A DNA stretch of 64,000 nt, from the NCBI RefSeq assembly GCF_013343295.1, contig NZ_CP049074.1, positions 787,501 through 851,500 of the forward strand, given 5' to 3'. Below, one piece after another: positions 25,454-36,691 of this stretch. Within the stretch, counting starts at the first letter, position 1, and every line of letters starts with the position of its first letter. The notes under the pieces were generated by a model. The model ran no database searches. It was not told the origin of the DNA and saw only the letters and a program-made list of their open reading frames with translations. The translations under genes and the position numbers were made by a program. This DNA comes from Metallosphaera tengchongensis. Its GTDB lineage: Archaea > Thermoproteota > Thermoprotei_A > Sulfolobales > Sulfolobaceae.

Positions 25454-26212
25454 TCACTTGGCTTGAAGGTTTATGATAGATGCTAGATCAACCGGAGACT
25501 CCAAGTTTACGAAGTGACCAATACCTTCCAGTTCTTTGTATATATACCTCTTTGCTTTAGAAAAAACCTCACTGTTGCCCTTTAATCTGTCCTCACTTCC
25601 GTAGACGAGAGTTACCTTATCTAACTGAGGTATTAAGGACTCGTAATTTTTAGCCGATAATAGACCTTTCACTGCATTCACGTATCCTAAAACGCTGGTC
25701 TCCTTATAGAGTTCGACTAAATCTCTCCACATATAGTAGTTGGTCGAAAGTAACTCAGAAAACTCTCCCCTAATCTTTCTGTAATATGCCAATCCCTCCA
25801 TACCATATCTTAACGCGACATCCATATATGACTGGTAGGGTATAGGGTCGGGTGCCTTGTAAAGGGCGCCCACGAGGACTAGAGAATCCGATCCCCTTCT
25901 TAGGCTGGTCTCAAGAGCTACCAGGGAACCCAACGAATGCCCTACTAGCGTTTCATCCCTCACATTGAGGTACTCAAGTAAGCTCACAAGGTCAACTGCA
26001 ATATCCTCTATCGTGTAACCATAGTTTGGAACAGAAGACCTGCCGTGCCCCCTCAGATCGAAGGAAATCACAGTATATCGTGAGGCTAGTAGAGGCTTAA
26101 CGTACTTCCAGCTCTTGGTAGATCCAGCTAAATGGTGGATAAGTACAACAGGAGACCCGCTCCCTTCAACTTCATAGTAAATGTCTACGTCTTTAAGCTC
26201 TAGAATAGGCAA
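25454..26212 (-). CDS. Alpha/beta-fold hydrolase
   Basis: 252 residues with a complete catalytic triad: nucleophile Ser in GHSLGS (about 92), Asp in YGSEDRL (about 205) and His in GIGHFVNLE (about 233). HHLAGSTKSW supplies the oxyanion loop. Resembles esterases and enol-lactonases; substrate unknown. Downstream of pheT, 1 bp apart, so probably at the end of the pheST operon. Confidence 0.85.
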   Translation of the reverse strand: MPILELKDVDIYYEVEGSGSPVVLIHHLAGSTKSWKYVKPLLASRYTVISFDLRGHGRSSVPNYGYTIEDIAVDLVSLLEYLNVRDETLVGHSLGSLVALETSLRRGSDSLVLVGALYKAPDPIPYQSYMDVALRYGMEGLAYYRKIRGEFSELLSTNYYMWRDLVELYKETSVLGYVNAVKGLLSAKNYESLIPQLDKVTLVYGSEDRLKGNSEVFSKAKRYIYKELEGIGHFVNLESPVDLASIINLQAK

Positions 26213-26213
26213 T

Positions 26214-27842
26214 TTAGACCATCCCCATTATTTTATCTAAGTAAAGCTCGGCAAGAACCACGGGATAGAGAACTCCATAATTCGACAAGATCTCTGGGCT
26301 AACCTCTCCTAGAATTCCAATTTGCTGACCTTCCATGTATATGTTTGCACACCTACCCTTTATAAAGAGTTTATCTTCAACTGCTTGATAACTTGGAGTT
26401 CTCCCAGTAAGGTTAGAGATAACCTCATGTAAAGGAGCTTGTAAGCCTTCATAGCTAACCTTACTATCCATTATTCCTAAGGAAACCCTAAGTTCGTTCA
26501 AATAAGAGGTGTCACTCTCAGCCTTAGCCTTCACCGTCTCACCAATCTCAAACACTCTAATTGGAAACCTTGAGTGTTGATTATTAGCTAGGAAAAGCAG
26601 AACATTCCACATGAGGGAGTTTCTAACAGAATCATAATCCACTGATATGGGATTCTCAACTTTAACGTAGTCCCCTGCAAGCTGATATGAGGATTTCATC
26701 AAAACTAAGGTGTAGATCTCCTGAAATTGGGCACCTATCAGTAACGACCTCAATTTCCTGTAGAATGAGCTTCTCTCCGAAAGCGTCCCTAACCCTTGAC
26801 TGCTACCCTGGGTAAGAGAAAAGTTATCGTACCCTACTGCCATTGCCACGTCCTCAGCCAAGTCGGCATAAGTCATAATATCGACCCTGTATGGTGGAAC
26901 TATTACTCTTATTTCGTCTCCGTCTAAACTTGCGTCCATCCTCATTTTCTGAATTAACCTAACAATTTCTCCTCCATCAAGGTCAGTACCCAATCGGCGA
27001 TTAATATTGGATACATTTGCTGACACGTTGACGTGATTTAATAAAGGAGACTTAAACTCCTTGGTTCCCTTGACCACTACTGATCCTATCTCCGCTCCCA
27101 ATTCGGCAAGATTTGTGGATAGAAGATCCAAGGTTTGATAAACCGCATCAAAATTGGTTCCAGTGACGTCAATCAGTAGTGAGGTAGTTTCTCCACTGAT
27201 CCTTGTTCTTTCTGAATTTATAACAGGAGGGATACTTAGTACCCCCTCCACGTCAACTATTGCCGGTGTCATTCCATTTCTCACAGAGATATTCCCATAT
27301 ATCCTTCCTTGTTCTGTCTCTTTAAGAACCTCAGCCACACTCATTTCTCTACTCTGATTCAGCGGTACGAAAGTGGATGACAGTGGAAGGTTAATGTACT
27401 TTATAATTTTCCCCTTCACTTTCTTCAAGTCGTGTATACCTATGGCAACCTTTTTCCTTCTTCTACCTATAGTATCGTGAAGCTTTTCTTGGAATTGTAT
27501 CAATTCTTTGAGATAAAATTCTGGGTTAAGTCTGACGTTATAGATCACGCAAGCCAAAGCGAAGGGTCTTGAAGGTACATCACCGACCTCTAATACATAT
27601 TCGGTCTCATTTACCGAGTATTTTCTCTCTCCCTTCTCCTTTCCGCTTATTCCCTTCAGGGCCCTAACTATCCCTCCTAGACCTAACATATCAAGTCTAT
27701 CTGCGTTGACTTCTACAGAAATTGTGTCCTGGTCTATCTCATTAACCTCAGATTTAAGCTTAAACAGATAATCGGATATTTCCTCTTTACTCAATCCTGT
27801 CATGGACTGAAGGATCCACTTATTGAGGTTCACAGTTGGCAT
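26214..27842 (-). CDS. pheT: Phenylalanyl-tRNA synthetase beta subunit
   Basis: 542 residues, the archaeal/eukaryotic short form without the bacterial EMAP tRNA-binding domain. Conserved VEVNADRLDMLG near the N-terminus and VPPYRVDIMTYADLAEDVA in the B5 region, then a class II-like core lacking catalytic motifs. Partner of PheS; its ATG overlaps the pheS stop (TAATG). Confidence 0.93.
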   Translation of the reverse strand: MPTVNLNKWILQSMTGLSKEEISDYLFKLKSEVNEIDQDTISVEVNADRLDMLGLGGIVRALKGISGKEKGERKYSVNETEYVLEVGDVPSRPFALACVIYNVRLNPEFYLKELIQFQEKLHDTIGRRRKKVAIGIHDLKKVKGKIIKYINLPLSSTFVPLNQSREMSVAEVLKETEQGRIYGNISVRNGMTPAIVDVEGVLSIPPVINSERTRISGETTSLLIDVTGTNFDAVYQTLDLLSTNLAELGAEIGSVVVKGTKEFKSPLLNHVNVSANVSNINRRLGTDLDGGEIVRLIQKMRMDASLDGDEIRVIVPPYRVDIMTYADLAEDVAMAVGYDNFSLTQGSSQGLGTLSERSSFYRKLRSLLIGAQFQEIYTLVLMKSSYQLAGDYVKVENPISVDYDSVRNSLMWNVLLFLANNQHSRFPIRVFEIGETVKAKAESDTSYLNELRVSLGIMDSKVSYEGLQAPLHEVISNLTGRTPSYQAVEDKLFIKGRCANIYMEGQQIGILGEVSPEILSNYGVLYPVVLAELYLDKIMGMV

Positions 27843-29239
27843 TAGACTACCCTCCTAGATCTCAGATACTCAATATTTGTCGAGTAGAGATCCCTAATGT
27901 CTTTAACTCCAAGGAAAAGCATAGCTAACCTGTCTATTCCAATACCCCACGCACCAGCTGGCGCATAGACCCCTGAAGGATTGGTCACCTCTTCCCTAAG
28001 AAGACCTGCTCCGGCCATTTCTACCCAACCCAACGGGTCTACAAAACCGTATACCTCTACGCTGGGCTCTGTGAATGGGAAGTAAGCTGGCTTAAACTTA
28101 ATCTGCTTTACTCCAAGTCCTGAAAAAATATCACGTAAGGTGCTAAGCAAGTCCCTGAAGGTAAACTCATCTTCTATAACTAGGCCATCCATCTGATGAA
28201 ACTCAACCAGGTGAGTAGCGTCAATAGAGTCTGGCCTAAATACCTTACCGATTGTGAATACCCTCGCGTTCTTTGGGGATTTAGAGAGAACTCTAGCTGT
28301 AACTGCAGTGGTCTGACTCCTTAGCACCAACCTCTTGGCATTCTCTTCACTCCAAGAGTATTTCCACCACTTTTCATGCGTATCTTTGACTCGCCTCACT
28401 AACTCTTCATTGGGAAGGCTTCCGTGTCCATTAACAATAAACGAGTCATGTATTTCCCTTGCTGGGTGATCTTGTGGCTGGAATAGCATGTCAAAATTGT
28501 AGAACTCCATTTCCACGTAATCGCTGACCACTTCCTTAAATCCTAGACTTATCATAAGATCTTTCACTTTTTCAATAAAATCTCTAAAATAATGGGATTT
28601 TCCTATAGGATAGAAAGGTGGCAATGCCTCAACGTTATACGGTTTAAACTCCTTACCTCTCCATGATCCACTTACAAGCATCTCATGGGTAAGATACAGC
28701 TCTTGTGGTTTCGATACTGCATCTTGGGTAAGCTCGACCTCAACTAGTCGACGCTCTTTGCGTTCAACTAATTTCCTTTTCATTAGCGTTTGAATTTCAT
28801 TTTCGTTCAGTGAGTCTCCATTTCTGAGTTTTAAGAGCAACGTATTCTCAGGCGACGAATAATCCTTAACAAGAGGCTTGATTTCTTCTCCGTTAAGCTC
28901 AACCAACCCCTTTCTCTTAGCCCAGCCCAGAGCGATCTCGAAGTCCGAACCCATCTTAGACCTTAACTCTTGTAAGTTTCCCACATTCCCGTTCAAGAGC
29001 CTTAACAATTTGTCCTCAGGCATTCCGTCCCTTAGCCTGCTCTCCCCCTCAGATGTTAGGGATATATACTGTATTTTTTTATCAGAAATTACTTTAACAA
29101 TGCCTTTGGACTCCAGTAGTGCCAGATTACTAAAAACCGTGCTTAGGGGTAATCCAGTCTCTTTAGATATTTCATCAGATGTGGCGACCTTTTTTGACTT
29201 TAAGAAAGAAATAATCTTTAGCTCTGAATCGCTTAACAT
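27842..29239 (-). CDS. pheS: Phenylalanyl-tRNA synthetase alpha subunit
   Basis: 465 residues. N-terminal winged-helix repeats (about 1-150) precede the class II catalytic core: motif 2 around FRPDSIDATHLVEFHQ, and motif 3 GAWGIGIDRLAMLFLG near the C-terminus. Charges tRNA-Phe as an (alpha-beta)2 complex. Lies 4 bp after the UPF0173 gene, whose operon it may join. Confidence 0.94.
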   Translation of the reverse strand: MLSDSELKIISFLKSKKVATSDEISKETGLPLSTVFSNLALLESKGIVKVISDKKIQYISLTSEGESRLRDGMPEDKLLRLLNGNVGNLQELRSKMGSDFEIALGWAKRKGLVELNGEEIKPLVKDYSSPENTLLLKLRNGDSLNENEIQTLMKRKLVERKERRLVEVELTQDAVSKPQELYLTHEMLVSGSWRGKEFKPYNVEALPPFYPIGKSHYFRDFIEKVKDLMISLGFKEVVSDYVEMEFYNFDMLFQPQDHPAREIHDSFIVNGHGSLPNEELVRRVKDTHEKWWKYSWSEENAKRLVLRSQTTAVTARVLSKSPKNARVFTIGKVFRPDSIDATHLVEFHQMDGLVIEDEFTFRDLLSTLRDIFSGLGVKQIKFKPAYFPFTEPSVEVYGFVDPLGWVEMAGAGLLREEVTNPSGVYAPAGAWGIGIDRLAMLFLGVKDIRDLYSTNIEYLRSRRVV

Positions 29240-29243
29240 TACT

Positions 29244-29924
29244 CTACAACTCTATGGACTGGCCTGGTTGAAGAAGGATTGCCTCATAACCCCTCTCTTT
29301 AACTCCTTTTATGAAAATTTGTGGATCTACCTTTATCATATCCCAGGTGTTGAAGTGAATGGGAATTGCCGCTTTCTTGGGCTTTAGCATCTCAACAGAT
29401 TTAATGGCCTGGACAGGATCCATTGTAAACCTCCCTCCAATAGGTAAAAGTACGTAATCGGGTCTGAAAGTTTCCCCAATTAGCTCCATATCCTTAAACA
29501 GTCCTGTATCTCCTGCGTGATATATTGTTCTATTTCCATCAGAAACTATAATACCTGATGGGTCACTATGCTCGCTTGAATGTACAGCCTTAGTTAAAGC
29601 TAAGCGTATACCCTCGTGTTCTACATACCCACCTATGTTAGCTGGAATTATTTGACTTTCTGGAATTTTAAACTGGTTTGCAACATACATTGCCAAGTCA
29701 AAGGTTGTGTATAAGACAGCGTTTTTGTTCATGTTAAGAATCTCCACTGTGTCCCCTAGGTGATCATAATGGTCATGGGTTACACCGACGATATTAACTC
29801 CTTGGAAATAACCAAGCTTTACTGGAGATAACGGGTTGTTCTTAATGAGGGGATCTATCACAATCCTTTTCCCCATTAAAGTAATTTCCACAGCCGCATG
29901 GCCTAGCCATCTTAATTGAGGCAT
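29244..29924 (-). CDS. UPF0173 metallo-beta-lactamase-fold hydrolase
   Basis: 226 residues. Metal ligands [10 protein letters not shown] (HxHxDH) near residues 53-62, a further His in AVHSSEHSD, and Asp in YHAGDTG. UPF0173/YtkL-type proteins are metal-dependent hydrolases of unknown substrate. Divergent from map with a 53-bp shared promoter region containing an A/T-rich block at 29943-29956 usable as TATA by both sides. Confidence 0.85.
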   Translation of the reverse strand: MPQLRWLGHAAVEITLMGKRIVIDPLIKNNPLSPVKLGYFQGVNIVGVTHDHYDHLGDTVEILNMNKNAVLYTTFDLAMYVANQFKIPESQIIPANIGGYVEHEGIRLALTKAVHSSEHSDPSGIIVSDGNRTIYHAGDTGLFKDMELIGETFRPDYVLLPIGGRFTMDPVQAIKSVEMLKPKKAAIPIHFNTWDMIKVDPQIFIKGVKERGYEAILLQPGQSIEL

Positions 29925-29977
29925 GTTTAAGATGTAATGAGACTAAAAATAAAAATTTCGTCAATCATATTCTCCAT

Positions 29978-30871
29978 ATGACTGAGGAAGAACTTAAACT
30001 GATAATAAGGGCCGGACAGATAGCTGCTAAAGCAAGAGATGCTGGAGCCAAGATGATAAGACCCTCTGAAAAGGTCATAAATGTCTGTGAGACCGTAGAG
30101 AAAATCATCATTGATGAGGGAGCTAAACCTGCGTTCCCTTGTAATCTATCCATTAACAATGAGGCAGCACATTATAGCCCAGTTATAGGAGACGAGAAGG
30201 TCATCCCAGAGAACGCCGTTGTGAAACTTGATATAGGAGCTCACATAGATGGTTACATTACAGATACTGCAGTTACGGTTTACTTAGACGAAAAGATGGA
30301 AAAACTAGCGATGGCGGCCAAGGACGCTCTAACTGCTGCTATTGCAAATTTCAGATCAGGGGTACAGCTCTCAGAGATAGGTAAGGTAATAGAAAAGACG
30401 ATAAAGATGTACGGATTCAAACCTGTAAGGAATCTGGGTGGACATTTGGTCCGAAGATATGAGCTTCATGCGGGAATTTTCGTCCCCAACGTTTACGAAA
30501 GAATTCCTGGGAAAATAACTAGTGGTTACACCTATGCCATTGAACCTTTTGCAACCGACGGTGGCGGAGAAGTGGTGGAAGGCAAAGATGTTACCATATA
30601 TGCCCTCAGATCAAGGACGTCGAAAGGCCTTACTGAGATCGAAAAAAAGTTCATAGAAGAAATAGATAAACGTTTTAAAACCCTTCCCTTCTCAGAAAGA
30701 TGGCTAAAAGATCTAGGGAGCAAGGAGGAAGTGGAAGTAACCCTTAAGACACTTAGCAAAAGAGGAGTTCTTCATTCATATCCTGTCCTAATGGAGGTTA
30801 AAAAGGGAATGGTATCTCAGTTTGAGCATACTGTCTACGTTAGCGAAAAGGAAACCACGGTTTTAACATGA
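29978..30871 (+). CDS. map: Methionine aminopeptidase, type II
   Basis: Removes N-terminal Met. Metal ligands appear in order: [15 protein letters not shown] (two Asp), [13 protein letters not shown] (His), [10 protein letters not shown] (Glu) and [11 protein letters not shown] (Glu). The about 60-residue insert near 190-255 marks type II enzymes. 297 residues, normal length. Leaderless start expected from the A/T block 26 bp upstream. Confidence 0.95.
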   Translation: MTEEELKLIIRAGQIAAKARDAGAKMIRPSEKVINVCETVEKIIIDEGAKPAFPCNLSINNEAAHYSPVIGDEKVIPENAVVKLDIGAHIDGYITDTAVTVYLDEKMEKLAMAAKDALTAAIANFRSGVQLSEIGKVIEKTIKMYGFKPVRNLGGHLVRRYELHAGIFVPNVYERIPGKITSGYTYAIEPFATDGGGEVVEGKDVTIYALRSRTSKGLTEIEKKFIEEIDKRFKTLPFSERWLKDLGSKEEVEVTLKTLSKRGVLHSYPVLMEVKKGMVSQFEHTVYVSEKETTVLT

Positions 30872-30930
30872 GCTTTTGGATACTTTGATAAAAGTTTAAT
30901 TTCTCACAATCGCGACTCTATACGAAGATT

Positions 30931-32076
30931 ATGAACAGTCTGATAATTGCTCTCGCGCAAACTAGCAGTCAAGGCCAGAGCGGCGCTGCCTTGGCGTTCT
31001 CATACATATTCTACATATTTTTCATTGCTTTATTAGCAATATCTTTCTTCCCTGGAGTACAGCAGAAGACTCAAATAATGTTTTTGAGCAGAGATGTGGA
31101 ACAAAAGCTACAAATGATAGAGGGTTTCCTTAAGGATTCGAGGGGTTTAACAGAGAAGTTATTGAAGGATAAAGGATTTTCAGATCCTAAGGCTTTCATT
31201 GATAGAGTTATAGATAGATTTGTTATAGACCCAGTAAGCGTGGAGCCAACTGACATAATAAATCGAATGAAACTTCTAATGAGAAGTAACGAGGACGCTG
31301 TTAGAGAGATGATAACTACAGTTTCCCCTAATATCGATCCAATGACGAGAAGTCAGATTGAGATCTCGGCTGAAGTTGTGAACGCTCTAAACTTAATTTA
31401 CAAAGTCATAAGGCATTATCTAATAATGGCTAAGAAGCTAAACAGTATAATGATAATGTATCAGTTACAGATGGTTGCCCCAATTTACGTTAAGTATGCC
31501 GAGGCATATGCTAAGGCACAGAAGGTATTCCTCCAAGGCATACCTATAGGAGACGGCTTAGGTCCACTAGTGGCTTCTAGATTTTTGATGAAGGCTGATC
31601 AAAAGTTTACAGTAAGCAAAGACACAGTTGCTGGAACCCTAGAATTCGAGGGAAGAAAGTTAATCATAGTTAAAGCCGAGGGACCTATGGCTACCGTTGG
31701 AACGCCCGGGGAGGGTGTTCAGAACGTCATTGAGAGGGAGAATGGCAGGATATCGAGGATTATCACAGTGGACGCTGCACTAAAATTAGAAGGGGAGGAG
31801 ACGGGAAGCGTTGCGGAGGGTATGGGTGTTGCGATGGGCGACCCTGGACCCGAAAAGATAGCCATAGAGAGAGTAGCAGTAAAGTACGGAATACCTATAG
31901 ATGCAGTTATAGTCAAGATGAGTATGGAAGAGGCAATCACTGAAATGAGGAAAGAAGTTTACCAGGCAGCGGACAAAGCAATAGAGTTCGTAAAGAGGAT
32001 AATACTTGAGAGAACCAAACCAGGTAGCACAGTAGTGTTGGTCGGCGTTGGAAATACTGCCGGGATAGCCCAGTGA
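30931..32076 (+). CDS. DUF1512-family membrane-anchored protein
   Basis: 381 residues. One N-terminal hydrophobic span (about 22-42; [18 protein letters not shown]) after a short extracytoplasmic-like leader, then a long soluble alpha/beta domain with Gly-rich [14 protein letters not shown]. It matches what I recall of archaeal DUF1512 proteins. Many charged helical stretches; no enzymatic motif identified. Lies 6 bp before the small zinc-ribbon gene, probably one operon. Confidence 0.7.
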   Translation: MNSLIIALAQTSSQGQSGAALAFSYIFYIFFIALLAISFFPGVQQKTQIMFLSRDVEQKLQMIEGFLKDSRGLTEKLLKDKGFSDPKAFIDRVIDRFVIDPVSVEPTDIINRMKLLMRSNEDAVREMITTVSPNIDPMTRSQIEISAEVVNALNLIYKVIRHYLIMAKKLNSIMIMYQLQMVAPIYVKYAEAYAKAQKVFLQGIPIGDGLGPLVASRFLMKADQKFTVSKDTVAGTLEFEGRKLIIVKAEGPMATVGTPGEGVQNVIERENGRISRIITVDAALKLEGEETGSVAEGMGVAMGDPGPEKIAIERVAVKYGIPIDAVIVKMSMEEAITEMRKEVYQAADKAIEFVKRIILERTKPGSTVVLVGVGNTAGIAQ

Positions 32077-32082
32077 TATTTT

Positions 32083-32277
32083 ATGGCAATTAGTGTTGAT
32101 TCCAAACAAACCCTCAAGGTAAAAACAGTGATAAAGTGTACTCAGTGCGACTATACTCAAGAAAGGGAGTTTCAGGTAGGGGACTTTGTGTTAAAACTGG
32201 TTGGGAATTGCCCCAAGGATAATGGACCGTTGTACATAGCAGGAATATATGCTGAGTCCGTAACACCTAAGAAATAA
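32083..32277 (+). CDS. Small zinc-ribbon-like protein
   Basis: 64 residues with KCTQCDY (CxxC) and a third Cys in GNCPKD, fitting a small Zn-binding or rubredoxin-like knuckle with an incomplete second pair. Probably co-transcribed with the DUF1512 gene. Function unknown. Confidence 0.6.
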   Translation: MAISVDSKQTLKVKTVIKCTQCDYTQEREFQVGDFVLKLVGNCPKDNGPLYIAGIYAESVTPKK

Positions 32278-32286
32278 TTTTTTAAG
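32278..32286 (+). promoter_or_regulatory. TATA box of 5S rRNA gene
   Basis: A TTTTTTAAG stretch about 26 bp upstream of the mature 5S start. Confidence 0.5.
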
Positions 32287-32307
32287 AAGGTAGCCCAATA
32301 TATAATT

Positions 32308-32430
32308 GTCCACCCGGTCATAGCGGGGGAGCAACACCCGGTCTCATCTCGAACCCGGAAGTTAAGTCCTCCGCGTTGGAGGTGCTGTGGGATCCGAAAG
32401 GGCCCGTAGCTACTCCAAACTGGGATGGAC
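32308..32430 (+). rRNA. rrf: 5S ribosomal RNA
   Basis: 123 nt. Terminal helix from GTCCACCC with GGGATGGAC; the conserved core CACCCGGTCTCATCTCGAAC and CCGGAAGTTAAG are present. Free-standing, without 16S/23S nearby, as is usual in crenarchaea. The gene for the HD protein begins 29 bp downstream; a longer reading frame starting inside the 5S is an artefact. Confidence 0.96.
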
Positions 32431-32459
32431 TTATTATTTTGTGTTTAGATTTTCGGTAC

Positions 32460-33623
32460 ATGAAAAGGATTTTTGATGAGGTTTATGGAACTATTGAGCT
32501 TGACGATGCCTCGGTAAACCTAATAGATTTGCCAGAGTTCCAGAGACTGAGAAGAATAAGGCAGACTAGCCTTGCTTATATAGTATACCCTGGGGCTACT
32601 CACACCCGATTTAGCCACTCTTTGGGGACCTATTATTTAACCAACAAAATAGGACAAAGACTAGTGCATGAGGGGATAATAAACCAGGACGAATTAAACG
32701 TAGTGAAAGTTGCCTCCCTAATCCACGATATAGGTCAGTTTCCCTTTAGTCATGCCATAGAGGCCTACTACTTGAAGCAAGGTTTGGGAAATAAGGAAGT
32801 TAGGGACCTGCTACTACGTGGGTCGTTTGGTGACTCACTTTCAAATTATGGATTTGATCCAAGAGAAATATCTGACATTTTTTCCGGATCGAGTTTATTG
32901 ACATCCATCATAGATGGAGACGTAGACGTCGATAGAATGGATTATTTAGTTAGAGATTCCACTCACACAGGAATACAGCTGGGAAGGATAGATCTAGACA
33001 GACTGATTTTCACCATCATGTATAAGGAAAAAGGGATCTCGGTGAGAGATAAAGGGATAATAAGTCTTGAAAATTTTTACCTGTCAAGGTTACATATGTA
33101 CCAAGCCGTTTATTATCATAAAACTATACTTGGTTACGAATTATTTCTGACGAACCTCTACTCTAGGTTGTTGGAGGAGTGCGAAAGCATAGAAGTCAAA
33201 GACGTGAGAGAAACCATTTCCAATCAGACGTTTCCCTATTGGGATGACGAATGGGTCTTTGGATCACTTTACAAATGCTATAGAGAGAACCCCAACAGCG
33301 ATTTCGCAGAGAGGATAAAGGACTTCTTAGACAGGAGGGGCCCAAAAGTAGTATTCGATGAAATATCCTATAACGAAAAGGATGACAGTAAATTTAGGGA
33401 GGCTACAGAAACACTAAACAGAGTAATTCCAGAGGATTTCCTTTATCCGTATGAGGAGTCAATAACTATCTTTGACAAGAGTAGGATCTCAATTATCTCT
33501 AAGGAAGTTGAGGTGACAGTTGATAGATACCCTACTCTCTTGCAGTCTATTCCAGAAAAGCTAGTAATCAGAAGGATTTATGTGGATAGAAGATTTGTAG
33601 ATAGAGCTAGGGAATTCATGTGA
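32460..33623 (+). CDS. HD-domain phosphohydrolase (dGTPase-like)
   Basis: 387 residues from ATG 32460, chosen because the upstream extension runs into 5S rRNA. HD signature: HTRFSHSLG, LIHDIGQFPFSHAIE and DVDVDRMDYLVRDS provide the metal-binding His and Asp residues. Related to COG1078 proteins such as SAMHD1-like dNTP triphosphohydrolases. Overlaps the next gene by 4 bp (GTGA). Confidence 0.87.
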   Translation: MKRIFDEVYGTIELDDASVNLIDLPEFQRLRRIRQTSLAYIVYPGATHTRFSHSLGTYYLTNKIGQRLVHEGIINQDELNVVKVASLIHDIGQFPFSHAIEAYYLKQGLGNKEVRDLLLRGSFGDSLSNYGFDPREISDIFSGSSLLTSIIDGDVDVDRMDYLVRDSTHTGIQLGRIDLDRLIFTIMYKEKGISVRDKGIISLENFYLSRLHMYQAVYYHKTILGYELFLTNLYSRLLEECESIEVKDVRETISNQTFPYWDDEWVFGSLYKCYRENPNSDFAERIKDFLDRRGPKVVFDEISYNEKDDSKFREATETLNRVIPEDFLYPYEESITIFDKSRISIISKEVEVTVDRYPTLLQSIPEKLVIRRIYVDRRFVDRAREFM

Positions 33624-34288
33624 TAGAGCTAATTCTAACAGATCTAGACGGAACCTTAACCATGGATAGGGGCACGTACTTGTTGGACACGAGAGCGATT
33701 GAGGCCCTTAGAAGGGCTGAGAGAGCTGGAATAAGGGTCGCATTGGTAAGCGGAAACTCATACCCAGTTCTAAGGGGGCTCTACAACTATTTAGGAATAA
33801 CAGGAGGGATAGTAGCCGAGAATGGGTGTTTCGTGTATTATAACTTTCAGACTGAAAGGGTGTGCGAAACAATTCCCAGGAGTGTAGTGGAGGATTTTCG
33901 CAATAAATTCAATTTAAGGGAAAGTTGGCAGAACGAGTTCAGGAAGTCAGACTTCGGTTTCACTCCAGCTCAAATAACCCCGGAGATTAAGGCCTGGGCT
34001 GATGAGAGAGGCCTTGTTGTTCAAAGTAGCGGGTATGCCCTACATTTAGCGGGAAAACCTGGAGGAAAGGGAGCTGGTGTGAAAAGGCTCCTAGAGTTAG
34101 TAGGAGTACAAAGTGAGAAAGTTGGTGCAATTGGGGACTCAAGGACCGACATAGAGATGTTTACGTATGCCAAAGTAAAAGCTGCGGTAGGCAACGCTGA
34201 TCCAGATCTTGTTAAAGAAGCTAACGTAAAGCTCAAATTAAAAAGCGGGGCCGGCTTTACGGAATTCATTGAAATGATTTTGGGATGA
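33620..34288 (+). CDS. Phosphoglycolate phosphatase, archaeal HAD type
   Basis: 222 residues, HAD superfamily with a type C2 cap. Motif I DLDGTLT (nucleophile Asp), motif II SGNS, Lys in GGKGAGV and motif IV GDSRTDIEMF. Matches the archaeal phosphoglycolate phosphatase family (TIGR01487); sucrose-phosphate-type relatives are the alternative. GTG start coupled to the HD gene. Confidence 0.82.
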   Translation: MIELILTDLDGTLTMDRGTYLLDTRAIEALRRAERAGIRVALVSGNSYPVLRGLYNYLGITGGIVAENGCFVYYNFQTERVCETIPRSVVEDFRNKFNLRESWQNEFRKSDFGFTPAQITPEIKAWADERGLVVQSSGYALHLAGKPGGKGAGVKRLLELVGVQSEKVGAIGDSRTDIEMFTYAKVKAAVGNADPDLVKEANVKLKLKSGAGFTEFIEMILG

Positions 34289-36004
34289 GTGGAAATGGAT
34301 CTAGAAGAAACTATATATAAGTACGCTCTAGCCAATGCTGTAAAACATGAAGGGAAGGCCCAGGTAGGACCTGTTGTCAGCAAAGTTTTTGCAGAGCATC
34401 CTGAGCTTAAGTCGAGAGCGAAAGAAATTGTTCAGCTTGCTAACAAAATAGTCCAACAAGTCAACTCCATGGTTCCTGAGGACCAAAGAAGGGAGCTAGA
34501 AAAGAAATATCCTGAACTTTTGGAGGAGAGAAGAGTCGAGGAGAAAAAGACCCTTCCAGAACTTCCCAACGTTAAGGGGACGGTCGTTACTAGGTTTGCC
34601 CCAAATCCTGATGGCCCAATTCACTTAGGGAACGCAAGGGCTGCAGTCCTCTCCTTCGAATATGCTAAAATGTATAAGGGCAAATTCATATTGAGGTTCG
34701 ATGACACCGACCCTAAAATAAAGAAACCATTAAAGGAAGCCTACAACTGGATAGAGGAGGATCTTGCATGGTTGGGAATAAAGTGGGATTACAAGTTCTC
34801 TGCCTCCAGTAGAATGGATAGATACTATGAAGTAGCTAAGATGCTAATTGAGAAAGGTCACGCCTACATTGACACTGGAAGTGACAAGGACTTTAAGAAG
34901 TGGAGAGATAATTTGGCGAAAAAAGGGGACCCATACAAGCCTAGAAATAACTCTGTAGAGGAGAACTTGGAATTATGGGAGAAGATGCTGAAAGGGGCCT
35001 TCCAGGAAGGGGAAGCTGTAGTAAGAATAAAGACCGATCCCAATGATCCAGATCCCTCACAAATAGATTGGGTTATGCTTCGAGTGATAAACACAAAGAA
35101 GAACCCACATCCCATAACTGGAGATAAATATGTAGTGTGGCCAACTTACAATTTCGCAACAGCAGTGGACGATCATGATTACGAGATTTCCCACATATTG
35201 AGGGCGAAAGAGCACATGTCAAATACCGAGAAACAGAAGTGGGTCTATAAATACTTGGGATGGAACGTCCCAGAGATCCTCCAGTTCGGCAGATTGAAGC
35301 TAGAGGGATTTATGATGAGCAAGTCGAAGATAAGGGGTATGATGGAGACTGGAAGCCAGAGGGACGATCCAAGACTTCCTACCATTGCGGGACTTAGAAG
35401 AAGGGGCATCATTCCTGAGACGATCAGAGAACTGATTATTCAAGTGGGGCTTAAGGTTACAGACGCAACGATTAGCTTCATGAATGTTGCCTCCCTAAAC
35501 AGGAAGCTTTTAGACCCAGTTGCCAAGAGGGTGATGTTTGTAGTTCCGTCTAACTCACTTAAATTGAACATACCCCAACCCATGAGGGCAGTTATACCGT
35601 TAACCCCATCAAAACAGGAAGTCAGAGAGATTACTGTAAATCCTGGAGATGAAATTTACTTAGATGAGAGGGATCTCAAAGAAGGAGAAGGAAAGATTGT
35701 CAGATTGATGGATTTGTGTAATGTCAAAATAATGGGTAACTCATTGGAATACGTCAGCCAAGACTTAGACTCGGCCAAGAAGTTGGGAGCCAATATTGTG
35801 CAATGGGTTAAGGTAAGCGAGAGTGTCAAAGTCAGACTTTTGAGAGCTGAGCCTAATTCCAATACTGAAGTTAAGGAAGGATACGGTGAGGGTTATTTCA
35901 GGAGGCTTAAAGATGGGGATATAGTACAACTAATTAGATACGGCTTCGCTCGGGTTGACAAAGCTGATCAAGATAAGTATGAGATGATATTCTCACATGA
36001 GTAA
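34289..36004 (+). CDS. gltX: Glutamyl-tRNA synthetase, archaeal type
   Basis: 571 residues. A 100-residue helical N-terminus precedes the class I core: HIGH variant [12 protein letters not shown] at about 107-118 and KMSKS variant MMSKSKIRG near 341-349; the C-terminal part is the beta-barrel anticodon domain of the GlnRS-like archaeal GluRS. Archaea use it to charge both tRNA-Glu and tRNA-Gln, the latter corrected by GatDE. GTG 34289 or ATG 34295 are both plausible starts. Confidence 0.95.
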   Translation: MEMDLEETIYKYALANAVKHEGKAQVGPVVSKVFAEHPELKSRAKEIVQLANKIVQQVNSMVPEDQRRELEKKYPELLEERRVEEKKTLPELPNVKGTVVTRFAPNPDGPIHLGNARAAVLSFEYAKMYKGKFILRFDDTDPKIKKPLKEAYNWIEEDLAWLGIKWDYKFSASSRMDRYYEVAKMLIEKGHAYIDTGSDKDFKKWRDNLAKKGDPYKPRNNSVEENLELWEKMLKGAFQEGEAVVRIKTDPNDPDPSQIDWVMLRVINTKKNPHPITGDKYVVWPTYNFATAVDDHDYEISHILRAKEHMSNTEKQKWVYKYLGWNVPEILQFGRLKLEGFMMSKSKIRGMMETGSQRDDPRLPTIAGLRRRGIIPETIRELIIQVGLKVTDATISFMNVASLNRKLLDPVAKRVMFVVPSNSLKLNIPQPMRAVIPLTPSKQEVREITVNPGDEIYLDERDLKEGEGKIVRLMDLCNVKIMGNSLEYVSQDLDSAKKLGANIVQWVKVSESVKVRLLRAEPNSNTEVKEGYGEGYFRRLKDGDIVQLIRYGFARVDKADQDKYEMIFSHE

Positions 36005-36065
36005 CTTTTTAACTCCATACTATTAATCCACCTAGCGTGACGACACAAGAAGGAGGATGAACGCA

Positions 36066-36443
36066 ATGTCCAAACCATCTTATGTAAAATTTGAGGTACC
36101 GCCCGAGTTGGCGGAGAAAGCGCTTGAAGCGTTGAAAAAGGCAAAGGAAACCGGGAAAATTAGGAAAGGAACTAACGAAGCTACCAAAGCAATAGAAAGG
36201 GGGCAAGCTAAACTAGTACTGATAGCCGAAGACGTTCAACCGGAGGAGATAGTAGCACATCTACCCCCTCTGTGCGAGGAAAAGAAAATACCATACATCT
36301 ACGTCCCCTCCAAGAAGGGAATTGGTGAAGCCTGCGGACTCCAGGTTGGAGCCTCAGCAGCCGCCATAGTTGATCCCGGGCAAGGAAAGGATGTATTGGA
36401 TGAAGTACTAAGAAGAGTTTCAGAAATAGTAGGAAAATCTTGA
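36066..36443 (+). CDS. rpl7ae: Ribosomal protein L7Ae (eL8 family)
   Basis: 125 residues; binds kink-turns in rRNA, box C/D and H/ACA RNAs and RNase [21 protein letters not shown] and the [14 protein letters not shown] segment are diagnostic. The start is fixed by the Shine-Dalgarno GGAGG (36052-36056), 9 nt before ATG 36066 but directly abutting ATG 36057. A TATA-like ACTTTTTAA lies near 36004-36010. Confidence 0.95.
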   Translation: MSKPSYVKFEVPPELAEKALEALKKAKETGKIRKGTNEATKAIERGQAKLVLIAEDVQPEEIVAHLPPLCEEKKIPYIYVPSKKGIGEACGLQVGASAAAIVDPGQGKDVLDEVLRRVSEIVGKS

Positions 36444-36594
36444 TTTTTTAGAATATTATAACTCCTCTAGAATTCTAAGGCACTGTATAATTTTTTATAG
36501 TTGAATCGTCTTCTTTAGCTAGAAAATTACAATAACATAAAATTTACTAGACTATAATACTTAAGACCAGAAGTCGGATCGGATACATATTATG

Positions 36595-36683
<89 letters not shown>

Positions 36684-36691
36684 GCATATAA

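Noticed and set aside
32376-32459. Upstream extension of the HD-domain gene
   Set aside because: The extension is part of the 5S rRNA; ATG 32460 is a good family start.
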